A stretch of 34,485 bases of DNA, taken from contig NZ_JAAMQJ010000047.1 of assembly GCF_013523125.1 (NCBI RefSeq), forward strand, positions 1-34,485, read 5' to 3'. This stretch comes from Pseudomonas entomophila (GTDB lineage Bacteria > Pseudomonadota > Gammaproteobacteria > Pseudomonadales > Pseudomonadaceae). The notes beneath the pieces were generated by a model. It saw only the letters and a program-made list of their open reading frames with translations. It was not told the DNA's origin and made no database searches. Numbering within the stretch: the stretch's first letter is position 1; every line of letters starts with the position of its first letter. This document shows, in pieces, positions 11,923 to 20,409 of the stretch. A program made the position numbers and the translations under genes.

Positions 11923-12251
11923 TGGACAGATGCGTATGGGAGTTTGTGGCCCGCCGCTGGTGGCGCCGCATCGAGGTGTGGGTCATTGCCCTGCTGCTGG
12001 TGGTTGGTGGCGGCTTCGGCGGTTACCAGCTGGCGCAATGGGCGCTGGCCAAGGCCTATCTGGAGCAGGTCGCCGAGGTGCGCAGGGCCTACGACGCAGC
12101 GACCGAGCAGCGTGACCTGCGCCTGGACGAGCTGGCCCGCCAGACCGGTACCGCCGTCGCCAAGGCCTCGAAGGCCGCTACCACCGCCACCCAGGCAGCC
12201 GACAAGGCAGACGAAGCACTCAGCCGCGTACAGAGCGAGGATCGACCATGA
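11922..12251 (+). CDS. Second single-pass membrane coiled-coil protein
   Basis: The ATG at 11922 overlaps the previous stop; a GTG at 11919 is an alternative. The 109-residue protein has an N-terminal basic WW-RR segment, one membrane helix (IEVWVIALLLVVGGGFGGYQ, about 15-34), and a helical, alanine-rich tail. The tail contains EVRRAYDAATEQRDLRLDEL and ATTATQAADKADEALSRVQS. Topology (short N-terminus, one membrane helix, coiled coil outside) resembles i-spanins or accessory lysis proteins. No lipobox partner is visible, so spanin is not assigned. Confidence 0.6.
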   Translation: MDRCVWEFVARRWWRRIEVWVIALLLVVGGGFGGYQLAQWALAKAYLEQVAEVRRAYDAATEQRDLRLDELARQTGTAVAKASKAATTATQAADKADEALSRVQSEDRP

Positions 12252-12541
12252 GCGAACATCACAAGCCACTGCGAGTAGCCACCATCATACCGGCGCCTGC
12301 GTCCTGCAGTAGCAACGCCCACATGACTATGGGGACGAAGGTACTGCTGAGCGACGGTAGCGAGCTTCGCGGCGTGCAAAGCATCGAACTCAAGGCTTCG
12401 GCCGAGTCTGGCGCGTGGCAGGCCGTCATCACCGTGCTACCTCTCGAGGTGCCTCAGATCGTCGCTGACGCTGAGATCGTAGAGGGTGAGGCGATCGAGT
12501 TCACCACTGTCGATGGTCGCCATACGAAGGTGAGAGCATGA
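12248..12541 (+). CDS. Hypothetical small phage protein
   Basis: The 97-residue protein begins MSEHHKPLRVATIIPAPASC and starts with ATGA overlap. The core MGTKVLLSDGSELRGVQSIE followed by WQAVITVLPLEVPQIVADAE suggests a small beta-rich fold. No signal peptide or catalytic motif is seen. It is part of a tightly coupled chain of small late genes (11922-12882). Function unknown. Confidence 0.6.
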   Translation: MSEHHKPLRVATIIPAPASCSSNAHMTMGTKVLLSDGSELRGVQSIELKASAESGAWQAVITVLPLEVPQIVADAEIVEGEAIEFTTVDGRHTKVRA

Positions 12542-12882
12542 ACGATCAAATGCACAGCGAGAAGTTAAGCCAGCAACAGGGCGACCTGCTGGTGTTCACA
12601 GTTCCTCAAGTGTTGAGCAGGGATCAGCGCGAGAGGGCAATAGCCCTGGCAGAGATGCAGGCGGAACGGCTCGGTTGTCGCGCTCTGCTACTGGACGGCG
12701 GCGCAAACGCCCAGCTCCAGCCAAGCACGGCGGTGCTGCTGGCGGAGATGCAGAAACAGACCGCGCTGCTCGAGCAGATCGCTACCGGCCAGCTGGCGCT
12801 GATCGAAGCGCTGGCCGACGACGAGGGTGAAGACCCTGACGCACCGCCGCGCACCTACCTGGACGGCACACCATGCCGCTGA
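12538..12882 (+). CDS. Hypothetical helical phage protein
   Basis: The 114-residue protein begins MNDQMHSEKLSQQQGDLLVF and overlaps the previous gene by ATGA. An N-terminal strand (LVFTVPQVLSRDQRERAIAL) precedes LGCRALLLDGGANAQLQPST. A leucine-rich helix follows (LLAEMQKQTALLEQIATGQL), then an acidic tail. Its last 10 bp overlap the HNH gene. No family recognised. Confidence 0.6.
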   Translation: MNDQMHSEKLSQQQGDLLVFTVPQVLSRDQRERAIALAEMQAERLGCRALLLDGGANAQLQPSTAVLLAEMQKQTALLEQIATGQLALIEALADDEGEDPDAPPRTYLDGTPCR

Positions 12883-13253
12883 GGCCGCAGCGCCCATGCC
12901 GCGCCCAGGGCTGCCGAGCGCTACACCGCAACGCCAACGGCCACTGTGATGCCCATGCCGACCAGGTGAAGAGCTACGCCAGGGAGAAGCCTCGCGAAAG
13001 CTCAACATCTCGAGGCTACGGCTACAAATGGCAGCAGGCCCGCGCTGGGTGGCTGGCCAAGCATCCGCTGTGCGTGCAGTGCCAGGCGCACGGTCTGGTC
13101 GTCGAGGCGACCGACGTCGACCACATCGTCCCGCACAAGGGCGACATGACCGTGTTCTGGGACCGGTCGAAGTGGCAGAGCCTGTGTGCGTCCTGCCACT
13201 CGGCCAAGACGGCCCGAGAGGACGGTGGGTTCGGCAATCGTCAAGGGGTTTGA
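12873..13253 (+). CDS. HNH endonuclease adjacent to terminase (HK97 gp74-like)
   Basis: The 126-residue basic protein is cysteine-rich at the N-terminus (CRAQGCRALHRNANGHCDAH) and carries the HNH core near the C-terminus. There, VDHIVPHKGDMTVFWDRSKW and then LCASCHSAKTAREDGG contain the metal-binding CVQC...CASC cysteines and the catalytic DH. Phage HNH proteins beside TerS/TerL stimulate terminase cutting of cos DNA in HK97-like phages. Its place directly before the probable cos region and TerS supports that role. The start at 12873 overlaps the previous gene by 10 bp. Confidence 0.9.
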   Translation: MPLRPQRPCRAQGCRALHRNANGHCDAHADQVKSYAREKPRESSTSRGYGYKWQQARAGWLAKHPLCVQCQAHGLVVEATDVDHIVPHKGDMTVFWDRSKWQSLCASCHSAKTAREDGGFGNRQGV

Positions 13254-13431
13254 TCGAAAAATGCACAGAAATGGTGCGAAATCGGTCGATTTTGGTCGAA
13301 AATGACCGAAATGAGAGGAATTCTCATTTTTGGGGGTGGGGAGGGGTCAAAGTTCACGGATTTTCGTTTCTAGACCGCGCCCTCAGTCGTTTTTTTACAC
13401 CCGCGAAATATAAAGTTTAGTGGAGGCGCCG
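13254..13431 (+). other. Intergenic region before terminase: probable cos site
   Basis: This 178-bp gap contains an imperfect palindrome (CGGTCGATTTT with AAAATGACCG, about 13285-13310) and repeated GGTCGA/GACCGA words. A purine-rich run GGGGGTGGGGAGGGG lies near 13332-13347, and TTCTAGACCGCGCCC lies near 13369-13383. HNH nuclease, cos and TerS normally occur in this order in HK97-like cos phages. The exact nick positions cannot be seen. There is no gene I can support here. Confidence 0.5.
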
Positions 13432-13914
13432 ATGCCAGGGGTTGCCGGGCGCTCTGGCCGTCGCCCAAAACCCACGGCCAAGAAGGCGCTGGCGGGGAAT
13501 CCCGGCAAGCGCAAGCTCAACACCGACGAGCCTGACTTCTCTCTGGTGACCAACGTCGACCCGCCCGAGTGGCTGTGCGAGCACGCCACCAGGGTGTGGC
13601 AGATGATCGTGCCCGAGCTGCTCCGCGCGAAGGTGCTGGCGCTCACCGACCTGCACAACGTCGAAGCCTTCTGCACTGCGTATGGCAACTGGCGCAAGGC
13701 CCAGGAATACGTGCGAGACCACGGCCCTGTGGTCGCTGGCGCCACTGGCGGGCCGGTGAAGAACCCGGCACTGACCGCAGCCAACGAGGCCATGCGGCAG
13801 ATGGTCACCTTCGGCTCGATGCTGGGCCTGGACCCTGCCAGCCGGAGCCGGATCATCGGCGGCAACAAGCAGAAAACGACCAACCCCTTCGCCGGCCTCT
13901 TGAGTGACCCATGA
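13432..13914 (+). CDS. terS: Terminase small subunit, P27 family
   Basis: The ATG at 13432 (MPGVAGRSGRRPKPTAKKAL) has GGAGG nine bases upstream; the GTG at 13420 would lie ahead of that site. The 160-residue protein has the basic N-terminus typical of P27/Terminase_4 proteins (GRRPKPTAKKALAGNPGKRK). The family core follows: LCEHATRVWQMIVPELLRAK, then FCTAYGNWRKAQEYVRDHGP. The C-terminal part contains NPALTAANEAMRQMVTFGSM. It should recognise cos DNA and guide TerL. It overlaps the next start by ATGA. Confidence 0.9.
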   Translation: MPGVAGRSGRRPKPTAKKALAGNPGKRKLNTDEPDFSLVTNVDPPEWLCEHATRVWQMIVPELLRAKVLALTDLHNVEAFCTAYGNWRKAQEYVRDHGPVVAGATGGPVKNPALTAANEAMRQMVTFGSMLGLDPASRSRIIGGNKQKTTNPFAGLLSDP

Positions 13915-15635
13915 CCAGGACCAAGTACACCAACGTCGACAAGGCGACGGTGTGGGCGAAGTCCGTCCTCAAGGGCAAGTTTCCTGCGTGCCGCTACATC
14001 CATCAGGCGATCGAGCGGCACTTCGAAGACATCGCGGCCAGCAAGTCCAAGAGCTACCCCTACAAGTTCGACCCGGCCAAGGCCGAGAAGAAGCTGCGGC
14101 TGATGCAGCTGCTGCCGCATACGAAAGGCGAGTGGGCCTTTAAGCGGCAGCTGATCACCCTGGAGCCGTGGCAGCTGTTCGGCCTGGCCTGCACCTTCGG
14201 GTGGGTACGGAAGAAAGGCGGGTACCGGCGCTTCCGCGAGAGCTACTGGGAGGTGCCGCGCAAGAACGGCAAGTCGGTGATCGCCGCCGGCGTCGGCATC
14301 AGCATGTTCGTCGCCGACAACGAGTTCGGCGCCGAGGTCTACTCCGGTGCGACCACCGAGAAACAGGCGTGGGAGGTGTTCCGTCCAGCCAGGCTGATGG
14401 TCAATCGCTCGGCCATGCTGATCGAGGCGGCAGGCATCGAGGTGAACGCCTCGAACCTGAACATCCCGTCCAACGGCAGCCGCTTCGAGCCGCTGATCGG
14501 CAACCCTGGCGATGGTGCCTCGCCGTCCTGCGCGATCATCGACGAATTCCACGAGCACGACAGCGCGGCTCAGTACGACACCATGCTCACCGGCATGGGC
14601 GCCCGTCGTCAGCCGCTGATGTTCATCATCACCACGGCTGGCGCGAACATCGAGGGCCCGTGCTACGACAAGCGCCGCCAGGTCATTGAGATGCTGAACG
14701 GCACCGTCCCTGACGACGAGCTGTTCGGCTACATCTGGACCCTGGACGAGGGCGACGACTGGACCGACCCCAAGAACCTGGCCAAGGCCAACCCCTGCAT
14801 GGGGGTATCGGTGTTCCAGGAGTACCTGGAGAGCCAGCTGGCCAGGGCCATCAGGTCGGCCCGCTTCACCAACACCTTCAAGACCAAGCACCTGAACCTG
14901 TGGGTCAGCGCGAAGGCCGGTTTCTTCAACATGGAGAGCTGGAAGGCGTGCGAGGACACAAGCCTCACGCTCGAGCAGTTCGAGGGGCAGGAGTGGGTGG
15001 CCGGGTTTGACCTGGCGCGCAAGCTCGACATGAACTCACGCGCCCGGCTGTTCTGGCGGGAGATCGACGGGAAGATCCATTACTACAGCGTGGCGCCGGC
15101 TTTCTGGGTTCCGGAGGACACGGCCAACGACGTGGACAACAAGCGCATGACCGAGCGTTTCCAGGCCTGGGTCAACACCGGGCACCTGCACACCACGCCC
15201 GGCGCCGAAGTGGACTATCGCGAGATCCTCGAGGACACGAAGGAGGCCAACCACCTGGCGCCGATCAGGGAGAGCCCGATCGACCCCCACGGCGCCACGG
15301 GTCTCAGTCACGACCTGGACGACGAAGGCTTCAACCCGATCACCATTACCCAGAACTACACCAACATGTCGGACGCCATGAAGGAGCTGGAGGCGGCCAT
15401 CGAGGCCGGGCGTTTCCACCACGATGGCAACCCCATCATGACCTGGTGCATCAGCAACGTGATCGGCAAGTTCCTGCCCGGCAACGACGACGTCGTGCGC
15501 CCGATCAAGCAGGGCGACGACAACAAGATCGACGGCGCCGTGGCGCTGATCATGGCCATCGGCTCTGTGCTGCGTCTCGCCCAGGCGCCCAGTAACGACG
15601 GCTTCTTCGAAAATCCCATCATGGTAGGAATCTAA
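13911..15635 (+). CDS. terL: Terminase large subunit (HK97-like, Terminase_1 type)
   Basis: The 574-residue packaging ATPase/nuclease has the expected length. The Walker A-type motif is PRKNGKS at 116-122 (within YWEVPRKNGKSVIAAG). The Walker B motif is CAIIDEFHEH with D211-E212. A coupling segment MFIITTAGANIEG follows. The C-terminal nuclease domain begins near EWVAGFDLARKLDMNSRARL with its first acidic residue. It pumps DNA into the prohead and cuts at cos together with TerS and the adjacent HNH protein. The ATG overlaps the TerS stop and its own stop overlaps the portal start (TAATG). Confidence 0.95.
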   Translation: MTRTKYTNVDKATVWAKSVLKGKFPACRYIHQAIERHFEDIAASKSKSYPYKFDPAKAEKKLRLMQLLPHTKGEWAFKRQLITLEPWQLFGLACTFGWVRKKGGYRRFRESYWEVPRKNGKSVIAAGVGISMFVADNEFGAEVYSGATTEKQAWEVFRPARLMVNRSAMLIEAAGIEVNASNLNIPSNGSRFEPLIGNPGDGASPSCAIIDEFHEHDSAAQYDTMLTGMGARRQPLMFIITTAGANIEGPCYDKRRQVIEMLNGTVPDDELFGYIWTLDEGDDWTDPKNLAKANPCMGVSVFQEYLESQLARAIRSARFTNTFKTKHLNLWVSAKAGFFNMESWKACEDTSLTLEQFEGQEWVAGFDLARKLDMNSRARLFWREIDGKIHYYSVAPAFWVPEDTANDVDNKRMTERFQAWVNTGHLHTTPGAEVDYREILEDTKEANHLAPIRESPIDPHGATGLSHDLDDEGFNPITITQNYTNMSDAMKELEAAIEAGRFHHDGNPIMTWCISNVIGKFLPGNDDVVRPIKQGDDNKIDGAVALIMAIGSVLRLAQAPSNDGFFENPIMVGI

Positions 15636-17035
15636 TGGCCCGCGAGAAAAAACCAGGTCGGGTCAAGTCCGCGTTGCTGGACTGGCTCGGCGTGCCGGTC
15701 GGTCTCGCCGACGGCTCATTCTGGCAAGAGTGGTTCGGCACCTCTGCTAGCGGCAAGCATGTCAGCGTCGACAAGGCGCTGCAGCTCTCTACCGTATGGG
15801 CCTGCGTCAGGCTGCTGTCGGAGTCGGTTTCCACGCTGCCGCTGCGGTTCTACCGGCGGATGCCGGATGGATCGCGCGAGCAAGCCAAGGACCACCCGCT
15901 GTACCGGTTGCTTTGCCGGGTGCCCAATGCGGAGATGACCCCGCAACGCTTCATGCTGCTGGTCGTTGCCAGCCTGTGCCTTCGCGGGAACGCCTTCGTC
16001 GAGAAGAAGATGATCGGCCAGCGGGTGGTTGCCCTTGTGCCACTGTTGCCCCAGCACATGACGGTGAAGCGCCAGGACAATGGCCGCTTGCAGTACAAGT
16101 ACAGCGAGAAGGGCCAGGTCCGAGAAATCCCTGAAAAGAACCTGATGCACATCCGTGCATTCGGCCTGGACGGGGTCAGTGGCATGCTTCCCGTCACCAC
16201 CGGCCGAGAGATTTTCGGCTCGGCTATGGCGGCTGAAGAGGCCGCTGCAAAGGTTTTTGCCCAGGGCATGCAGGCGTCCGGCATCCTGAGCAGCGACACC
16301 GACCTCAAGCCCGCACAGCGCGAGCAACTGCGCGCAAGCCTCACCGCGTTCATGGGTTCCACCAACGCCGGCAAGATCATGGTGGCCGAGGCTGGCCTGA
16401 AGTATCAGGGGATCACCATGAACCCTGAAGCTGCACAGATGCTCGAGTCCCGATCGTTCAACGTCGAGGAAATTTGCCGCTGGTTCCGTGTCCCGCCCTT
16501 CATGGTGGGGCACATGGACAAGCAGTCGAGCTGGGCATCGTCCGTTGAAGCGCAGAACCTGCACTTCCTGACCAACAGCCTTCGCCCGCTGCTGGTCAAC
16601 ATCGAGCAGGAAATTACCCGCTGCTTGATCGGCGACCTCGATGCCGACGAGTACTTCGCCGAGTTCGCTGTTGAAGGCCTGCTGCGCGCTGACAGCGCAG
16701 GGCGGGGCGCCTGGTACAACACGGCGCTGCAGAACGGCTGGATGTGCCGCAATGAGGTCCGCCGGCTGGAGAACCTGCCTCCGATTCCAGGCGGCGACAC
16801 CTACACGGTGCAGTCGGCTCTTGTGCCACTGGACCAGCTTGGCAAGCCTGCAGCTGGTGCCTCACCGGCAGCATCGGCCTTCATGCTGCGACTCGTCTCC
16901 GCCCGCAACAGCGGCGACACGGCGGCCATCAACCAGGCCGTTGAGCTGGCGTCTCAAGCGCTGGCGTCTGGTAACCCCGATGGGCCGCTCATGGCTCACG
17001 CGCTGATATCGATGCCGCTGCTCAAAGCGGCCTGA
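15635..17035 (+). CDS. Portal protein, HK97 family
   Basis: The 466-residue protein matches the Phage_portal (HK97 gp3) family in length and order. The N-terminal VDKALQLSTVWACVRLLSES and TLPLRFYRRM open it, and KNLMHIRAFGLDGVSGMLPV follows. The central helix region contains GILSSDTDLKPAQREQLRAS, then EEICRWFRVPPFMVGHMDKQ and LRPLLVNIEQEITRCLI. It forms the dodecameric channel at one head vertex through which DNA enters and leaves. It overlaps TerL by one base and is followed after 14 bp by the protease. Confidence 0.95.
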   Translation: MAREKKPGRVKSALLDWLGVPVGLADGSFWQEWFGTSASGKHVSVDKALQLSTVWACVRLLSESVSTLPLRFYRRMPDGSREQAKDHPLYRLLCRVPNAEMTPQRFMLLVVASLCLRGNAFVEKKMIGQRVVALVPLLPQHMTVKRQDNGRLQYKYSEKGQVREIPEKNLMHIRAFGLDGVSGMLPVTTGREIFGSAMAAEEAAAKVFAQGMQASGILSSDTDLKPAQREQLRASLTAFMGSTNAGKIMVAEAGLKYQGITMNPEAAQMLESRSFNVEEICRWFRVPPFMVGHMDKQSSWASSVEAQNLHFLTNSLRPLLVNIEQEITRCLIGDLDADEYFAEFAVEGLLRADSAGRGAWYNTALQNGWMCRNEVRRLENLPPIPGGDTYTVQSALVPLDQLGKPAAGASPAASAFMLRLVSARNSGDTAAINQAVELASQALASGNPDGPLMAHALISMPLLKAA

Positions 17036-17049
17036 CCTGGAGCAACCCC

Positions 17050-17925
17050 ATGACTCTCAAGACACTTCCGGCGGCGCCGGCGGTGCGGCCGCACGCGCGT
17101 GTCGAATCCGATCTGTTGCCGAAGGCCATGGAACGCTGGAATCCAGCGATCAAGGCGGCGGCTGGCGATGACTCATCGACCATCACCATGTACGACCCGA
17201 TCGGCATGGACTGGTGGAGCGGTGAGGGCGTCACGGCCAAGCGCGTGAGCGCCGCGCTGCGCAGCATCGGCGACAAGGATGTGACCGTGAAGATCAATAG
17301 CCCAGGCGGCGACGTTTTCGAAGGCCTGGCGATTTACAACCTGCTCCGCGAGCACAAGGGCAAGGTAACCATCCAGGTGCTGGGCTTGGCCGCCTCGGCC
17401 GCTTCGTTCATCGCCATGGCTGGCGACGAGATCCAGATCGCCCGGGCCGGCTTCATGATGATCCACAACGCCTGGACCATCGCTGCAGGTGACCGCAACG
17501 ACTTTACCGAGGTCGCCGACTTCCTCGACCAGATCGACGCCACCTTGGCCGACATTTACTCGGTTCGCACGGGTGACGCCGCGGCGCAGATGCGCGCCCT
17601 GATGGACGTCGAGACATGGATGGGCGGCAGCGCGGCTGTCGATTCTGGCTTCGCCGACAGCCTGCTGCCTTCCGATGCAGCACAGGAAGACCCACAGGCC
17701 TCTGCACCGCAGCAGGTCGCGGCCCGACGCCTCGACACGATCCTGGCCAAGCAGGGCATGCCGCGCTCGGAGCGCCGCTCGCTGATTCAAGAACTCAAAG
17801 GGGGTACGCCTGGCGCTGCCCCCTCCGGTACGCGAAACGCTGCCGACAACCAGGCCGATCTGGCCGACCACCTCGCCGACCTACAAGCCGCCATTTCGCG
17901 GTTCTCGGCAGCAGCCACCAACTGA
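17050..17925 (+). CDS. ClpP-like head maturation protease (S14 type)
   Basis: The 291-residue protein has a ClpP fold: VTVKINSPGGDVFEGLAIYN (78-97), GLAASAASFIAMAGDEIQIA with likely catalytic Ser116, and GFMMIHNAW with His139. These align with the ClpP motifs G-x-A-A-S and M-I-H. The acidic third residue is probably in the following helix (FTEVADFLDQIDA). It would remove the N-terminal delta domain of the capsid protein after assembly. The C-terminal 70 residues are probably an assembly tail. SD-like GGAGCAACCCC precedes the ATG at 17050. Confidence 0.93.
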   Translation: MTLKTLPAAPAVRPHARVESDLLPKAMERWNPAIKAAAGDDSSTITMYDPIGMDWWSGEGVTAKRVSAALRSIGDKDVTVKINSPGGDVFEGLAIYNLLREHKGKVTIQVLGLAASAASFIAMAGDEIQIARAGFMMIHNAWTIAAGDRNDFTEVADFLDQIDATLADIYSVRTGDAAAQMRALMDVETWMGGSAAVDSGFADSLLPSDAAQEDPQASAPQQVAARRLDTILAKQGMPRSERRSLIQELKGGTPGAAPSGTRNAADNQADLADHLADLQAAISRFSAAATN

Positions 17926-17940
17926 CCGGAGAAAATCCCC

Positions 17941-19155
17941 ATGGCAGACAACACCGCTGACCTGCTCAAGCAGGTCTCTGCAGAACTGAAACAGGCCACC
18001 AGCGACTTCAGCAAGCAAGCCGAGAACGCCCTGGCCGAGGCCAAGAAGGCCGGCAGCCTGTCCGAAGAAACGAAAAACGCCGTCGATGAGATGGCCACCA
18101 AGTTCAACAGCCTGACCGAGGCCGAGAAGCAGCTGAAGGCCCAGTTGGGGGAGCTGGAGCAGGAGTTCGCTCGCCTGCCTTCGGCCAACTCCCCGCAGGC
18201 CCGTGAAAGCCTCGGCGGCGTGGTGATCAAGAGCGAGGCCCTCAAGCAGTTCTCGGCCAGTGTCGAGGGCAACAAGCGCGTGAGCATTCCCGTCAGCGCA
18301 GCGCTGCTGTCCACGGACATCCCGGCCGGCATCGTCGAGCCTCAGCGCTTGCCTGGCATCGATGCCGCACCCAAGCAGCGTCTGTTCATCCGCGATCTGA
18401 TCGCGCCGGGTCGCACCACTGCGCCGGCCATCTTCTGGGTGCAGCAGACCGGCTTCACCAACGCCGCCAAGGTGGTGGCTGAAGGCACGACCAAGCCTTA
18501 CTCGAACATCGAGTTCGCCTCGAAGCTGACGGCGGTTTCGACCATTGCGCATATGTTCAAGGCGTCCAAGCAGATCCTGGACGACTTCGCGCAGTTGGGT
18601 TCGACCATCGACGTCGAGATGCGCTACGGCCTCAAGTACGTTGAAGAGCAGGAGATCCTGTTCGGTGACGGCACTGGCGTGCACCTGCACGGTATCGTCC
18701 CTCAGGCCTCGAAGTACGTGCCGGCCTTCGAAGTCGAAAAGCGGTCGGGCATCGATGATCTGCGCCTGGCAATGCTGCAGGCGCAGCTGGCGCGCCTGCC
18801 AGCGTCTGGCCACGTCCTGCACTTCATGGACTGGGCAAAGATCGAGCTGACCAAGGATTCGCTGGGCCGCTATATCCTCGCCAACCCGCTGGGCTTGGCC
18901 GGCCCTGTGCTGTGGGGGCTGCCGGTGGTGGCCACCGAAGTCGCCGCGTTCATGGGCAAGTTCCTGACCGGCGCCTTCCAGACAGGTGCCCAGCTGTTCG
19001 ATCGCGAAGACGCGAACGTGGTTATCTCGACCGAGAACGCCGACGACTTCGAGAAAAACCTGATCTCGATCCGTTGCGAGGAACGTGCGGCCCTGGCAGT
19101 GAAGCGTCCGGAGGCTTTCATCTTCGGTGAGTTCGCGGCCCCGGTCACCCCGTAA
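17941..19155 (+). CDS. Major capsid protein, HK97 fold
   Basis: The 404-residue protein starts with a delta-domain-type coiled coil of about 80 residues: ADNTADLLKQVSAELKQATS onward to GELEQEFARL. It would act as internal scaffold and be cleaved off. The HK97-fold core then carries RDLIAPGRTTAPAIFWVQQT, YGLKYVEEQEILFGDGTGVH (the E-loop/long-helix region) and LSIRCEERAALAVKRPEAFI-like C-terminal strands. No separate scaffold gene is present. Whether HK97-type cross-linking residues exist cannot be judged by eye. The ATG at 17941 follows GGAGAAAATCCCC. Confidence 0.95.
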   Translation: MADNTADLLKQVSAELKQATSDFSKQAENALAEAKKAGSLSEETKNAVDEMATKFNSLTEAEKQLKAQLGELEQEFARLPSANSPQARESLGGVVIKSEALKQFSASVEGNKRVSIPVSAALLSTDIPAGIVEPQRLPGIDAAPKQRLFIRDLIAPGRTTAPAIFWVQQTGFTNAAKVVAEGTTKPYSNIEFASKLTAVSTIAHMFKASKQILDDFAQLGSTIDVEMRYGLKYVEEQEILFGDGTGVHLHGIVPQASKYVPAFEVEKRSGIDDLRLAMLQAQLARLPASGHVLHFMDWAKIELTKDSLGRYILANPLGLAGPVLWGLPVVATEVAAFMGKFLTGAFQTGAQLFDREDANVVISTENADDFEKNLISIRCEERAALAVKRPEAFIFGEFAAPVTP

Positions 19156-19165
19156 CCCTGAGTAA

Positions 19166-19186
19166 GGGCCGCCCGAGCGGCGGCCC
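19166..19186 (+). other. Strong hairpin after the capsid gene, without U tract
   Basis: GGGCCGCC (19166-19173) pairs perfectly with GGCGGCCC (19179-19186) around CGAGC. No T run follows, so it is more likely an mRNA-stabilising or processing hairpin than a terminator. The next ribosome-binding site (CTGGAGG) follows directly. Confidence 0.5.
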
Positions 19187-19198
19187 CTGGAGGCATTC

Positions 19199-19588
19199 AT
19201 GAAACTGAAAACCCTGAAACCTCTGTACCTTGGCGGCCAAACACTGGTTGAGGGCAAGCCCTTCGAGACCATCGAACAGCACGGGCGCCAGTTGATCCAG
19301 AAAGGCTATGCCGAACTGGACGAATCGGACGACGAGGTTGTTGTGACCATTTCGCAGGAAGACGCGGCTGGCGCGGGGGTGCTGACTTCATCGAGTCTCA
19401 GCGCTCCAACTCTGCCACTCGCCGTTTCTGGTGTAGTCGGTCCTCTCAGCCTCAAGCAAGAGGGGCACGGCAAATGGATTGTCGTCGGCGAAGACGAAAA
19501 GCAGGTCGGCAACTTTGTGGGCAACAAGGCTGAAGCCCAGAAGGAACTGGATCGCATGGCGGCCCAGGTTAAGCCTGAGCAGGAGTAG
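19199..19588 (+). CDS. Hypothetical head-region protein
   Basis: The 129-residue protein begins MKLKTLKPLYLGGQTLVEGK, with a good TGGAGG site. The N-terminal 40 residues (to LIQKGYAELDE) resemble the short region found after capsid genes in many HK97-like phages. The C-terminal half (KQEGHGKWIVVGEDEKQVGN, then EAQKELDRM) resembles a small substrate-handling motif of unknown role. A minor head or decoration protein is possible. It lies between the capsid and connector genes. Confidence 0.6.
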   Translation: MKLKTLKPLYLGGQTLVEGKPFETIEQHGRQLIQKGYAELDESDDEVVVTISQEDAAGAGVLTSSSLSAPTLPLAVSGVVGPLSLKQEGHGKWIVVGEDEKQVGNFVGNKAEAQKELDRMAAQVKPEQE

Positions 19589-19591
19589 ACC

Positions 19592-20068
19592 ATGTCAGTG
19601 ATCGCCATCGACATCGCCATGCACCACCTGCACGCCGAGCCTGACGACCAGATGCTGGTCAAGGCACAGCTTGAAGCGGCAGAAGGGGCGGCCATGCAGT
19701 TCCTCAACCGGCGTTTCTACGCAGACCAGGTCGCACTCGACCAGGCCCGGGCCGGTGTGCCGGCAGCAATGCGCACAGCCAAGGAGGCGAATGCCGCTGC
19801 GGTGGCCATAGCCGAGGTCGAGCCTGAGCACACACTGCGCGCCCGGCTGCTCGAGCACGCACGCCAGGCCCTGGCCGATGCCTACGACCAGGCCGACGCC
19901 GTTGCCTACGGCATGGTGCTGAACGCCGAGATACAGGCCGCATGCCTGCTCAAGCTGGGCCACTTGTTCGCCAACCGTGAAGAGGTGGTCACCGGCACGA
20001 TCGCCACCGAGCTGCCGCTGGCATCCCAGCACCTGCTGATGCCGTACCGCATCCGGATGGGTGTGTGA
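19592..20068 (+). CDS. Head-tail connector (HK97 gp6-like adaptor)
   Basis: The 158-residue, mainly helical protein begins MSVIAIDIAMHHLHAEPDDQ and contains VKAQLEAAEGAAMQFLNRRF. A long insert follows, then IQAACLLKLGHLFANREEVV and LPLASQHLLMPYRIRMGV. This start-end pattern matches the gp6/QLRG-type adaptor, which docks to the portal. The insert (about 45-90) is longer than in the smallest members. Position after the capsid gene and before the closure protein supports the call. Its TGA overlaps the next ATG. Confidence 0.85.
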   Translation: MSVIAIDIAMHHLHAEPDDQMLVKAQLEAAEGAAMQFLNRRFYADQVALDQARAGVPAAMRTAKEANAAAVAIAEVEPEHTLRARLLEHARQALADAYDQADAVAYGMVLNAEIQAACLLKLGHLFANREEVVTGTIATELPLASQHLLMPYRIRMGV

Positions 20069-20409
20069 TGCAGGCCGGCAAGCTCCGGCATCGCATCGAC
20101 ATCCAGGAACAGCAGACACTCCGCGACCCGGCCACCGGCGAGTTCGGCGACACCGAGTGGGTGACGCGCTGGGCGCGTTGTCCTGCCCAGGTGCAGCCGA
20201 TGTCGACCCGCGACGTGGTGGCCGCCCGCGCGAACCAGTCGGAGGCAACCGCCCGCATGGTGATCCGGTACCGCCCCGGCGTGCTGTCGACCATGCGTGT
20301 CCTGTACCGGGGCGAGGTGTACAGCATCGAGGGGCCTCCACTAGAGGATGCCGAGTCGGGCCAGGACTACCTGACCCTGCTGGTCTCGAAGGGGGTCAAG
20401 GATGGCTGA
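20068..20409 (+). CDS. Head closure protein (SPP1 gp16 / HK97 gp7-like)
   Basis: The ATG at 20068 (MQAGKLRHRIDIQEQQTLRD) overlaps the previous TGA. The 113-residue beta-rich protein has the typical opening M-x-x-GKLRHRI-x-IQ. Then come WVTRWARCPAQVQPMSTRDV and VIRYRPGVLSTMRVLYRGEV, and YSIEGPPLED near the end. The family plugs the portal after DNA packaging and offers the tail docking surface. It overlaps the next gene by 8 bp. Confidence 0.9.
   Translation: MQAGKLRHRIDIQEQQTLRDPATGEFGDTEWVTRWARCPAQVQPMSTRDVVAARANQSEATARMVIRYRPGVLSTMRVLYRGEVYSIEGPPLEDAESGQDYLTLLVSKGVKDG

Noticed and set aside
13395..14891. A 498-codon minus-strand open frame over TerS/TerL
   Set aside because: Antisense shadow of well-recognised terminase genes, with no ribosome-binding site or family signature.
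17881..19272. A 463-codon minus-strand open frame over the capsid gene
   Set aside because: Antisense shadow of the capsid gene; low-complexity leucine/arginine/glycine protein.
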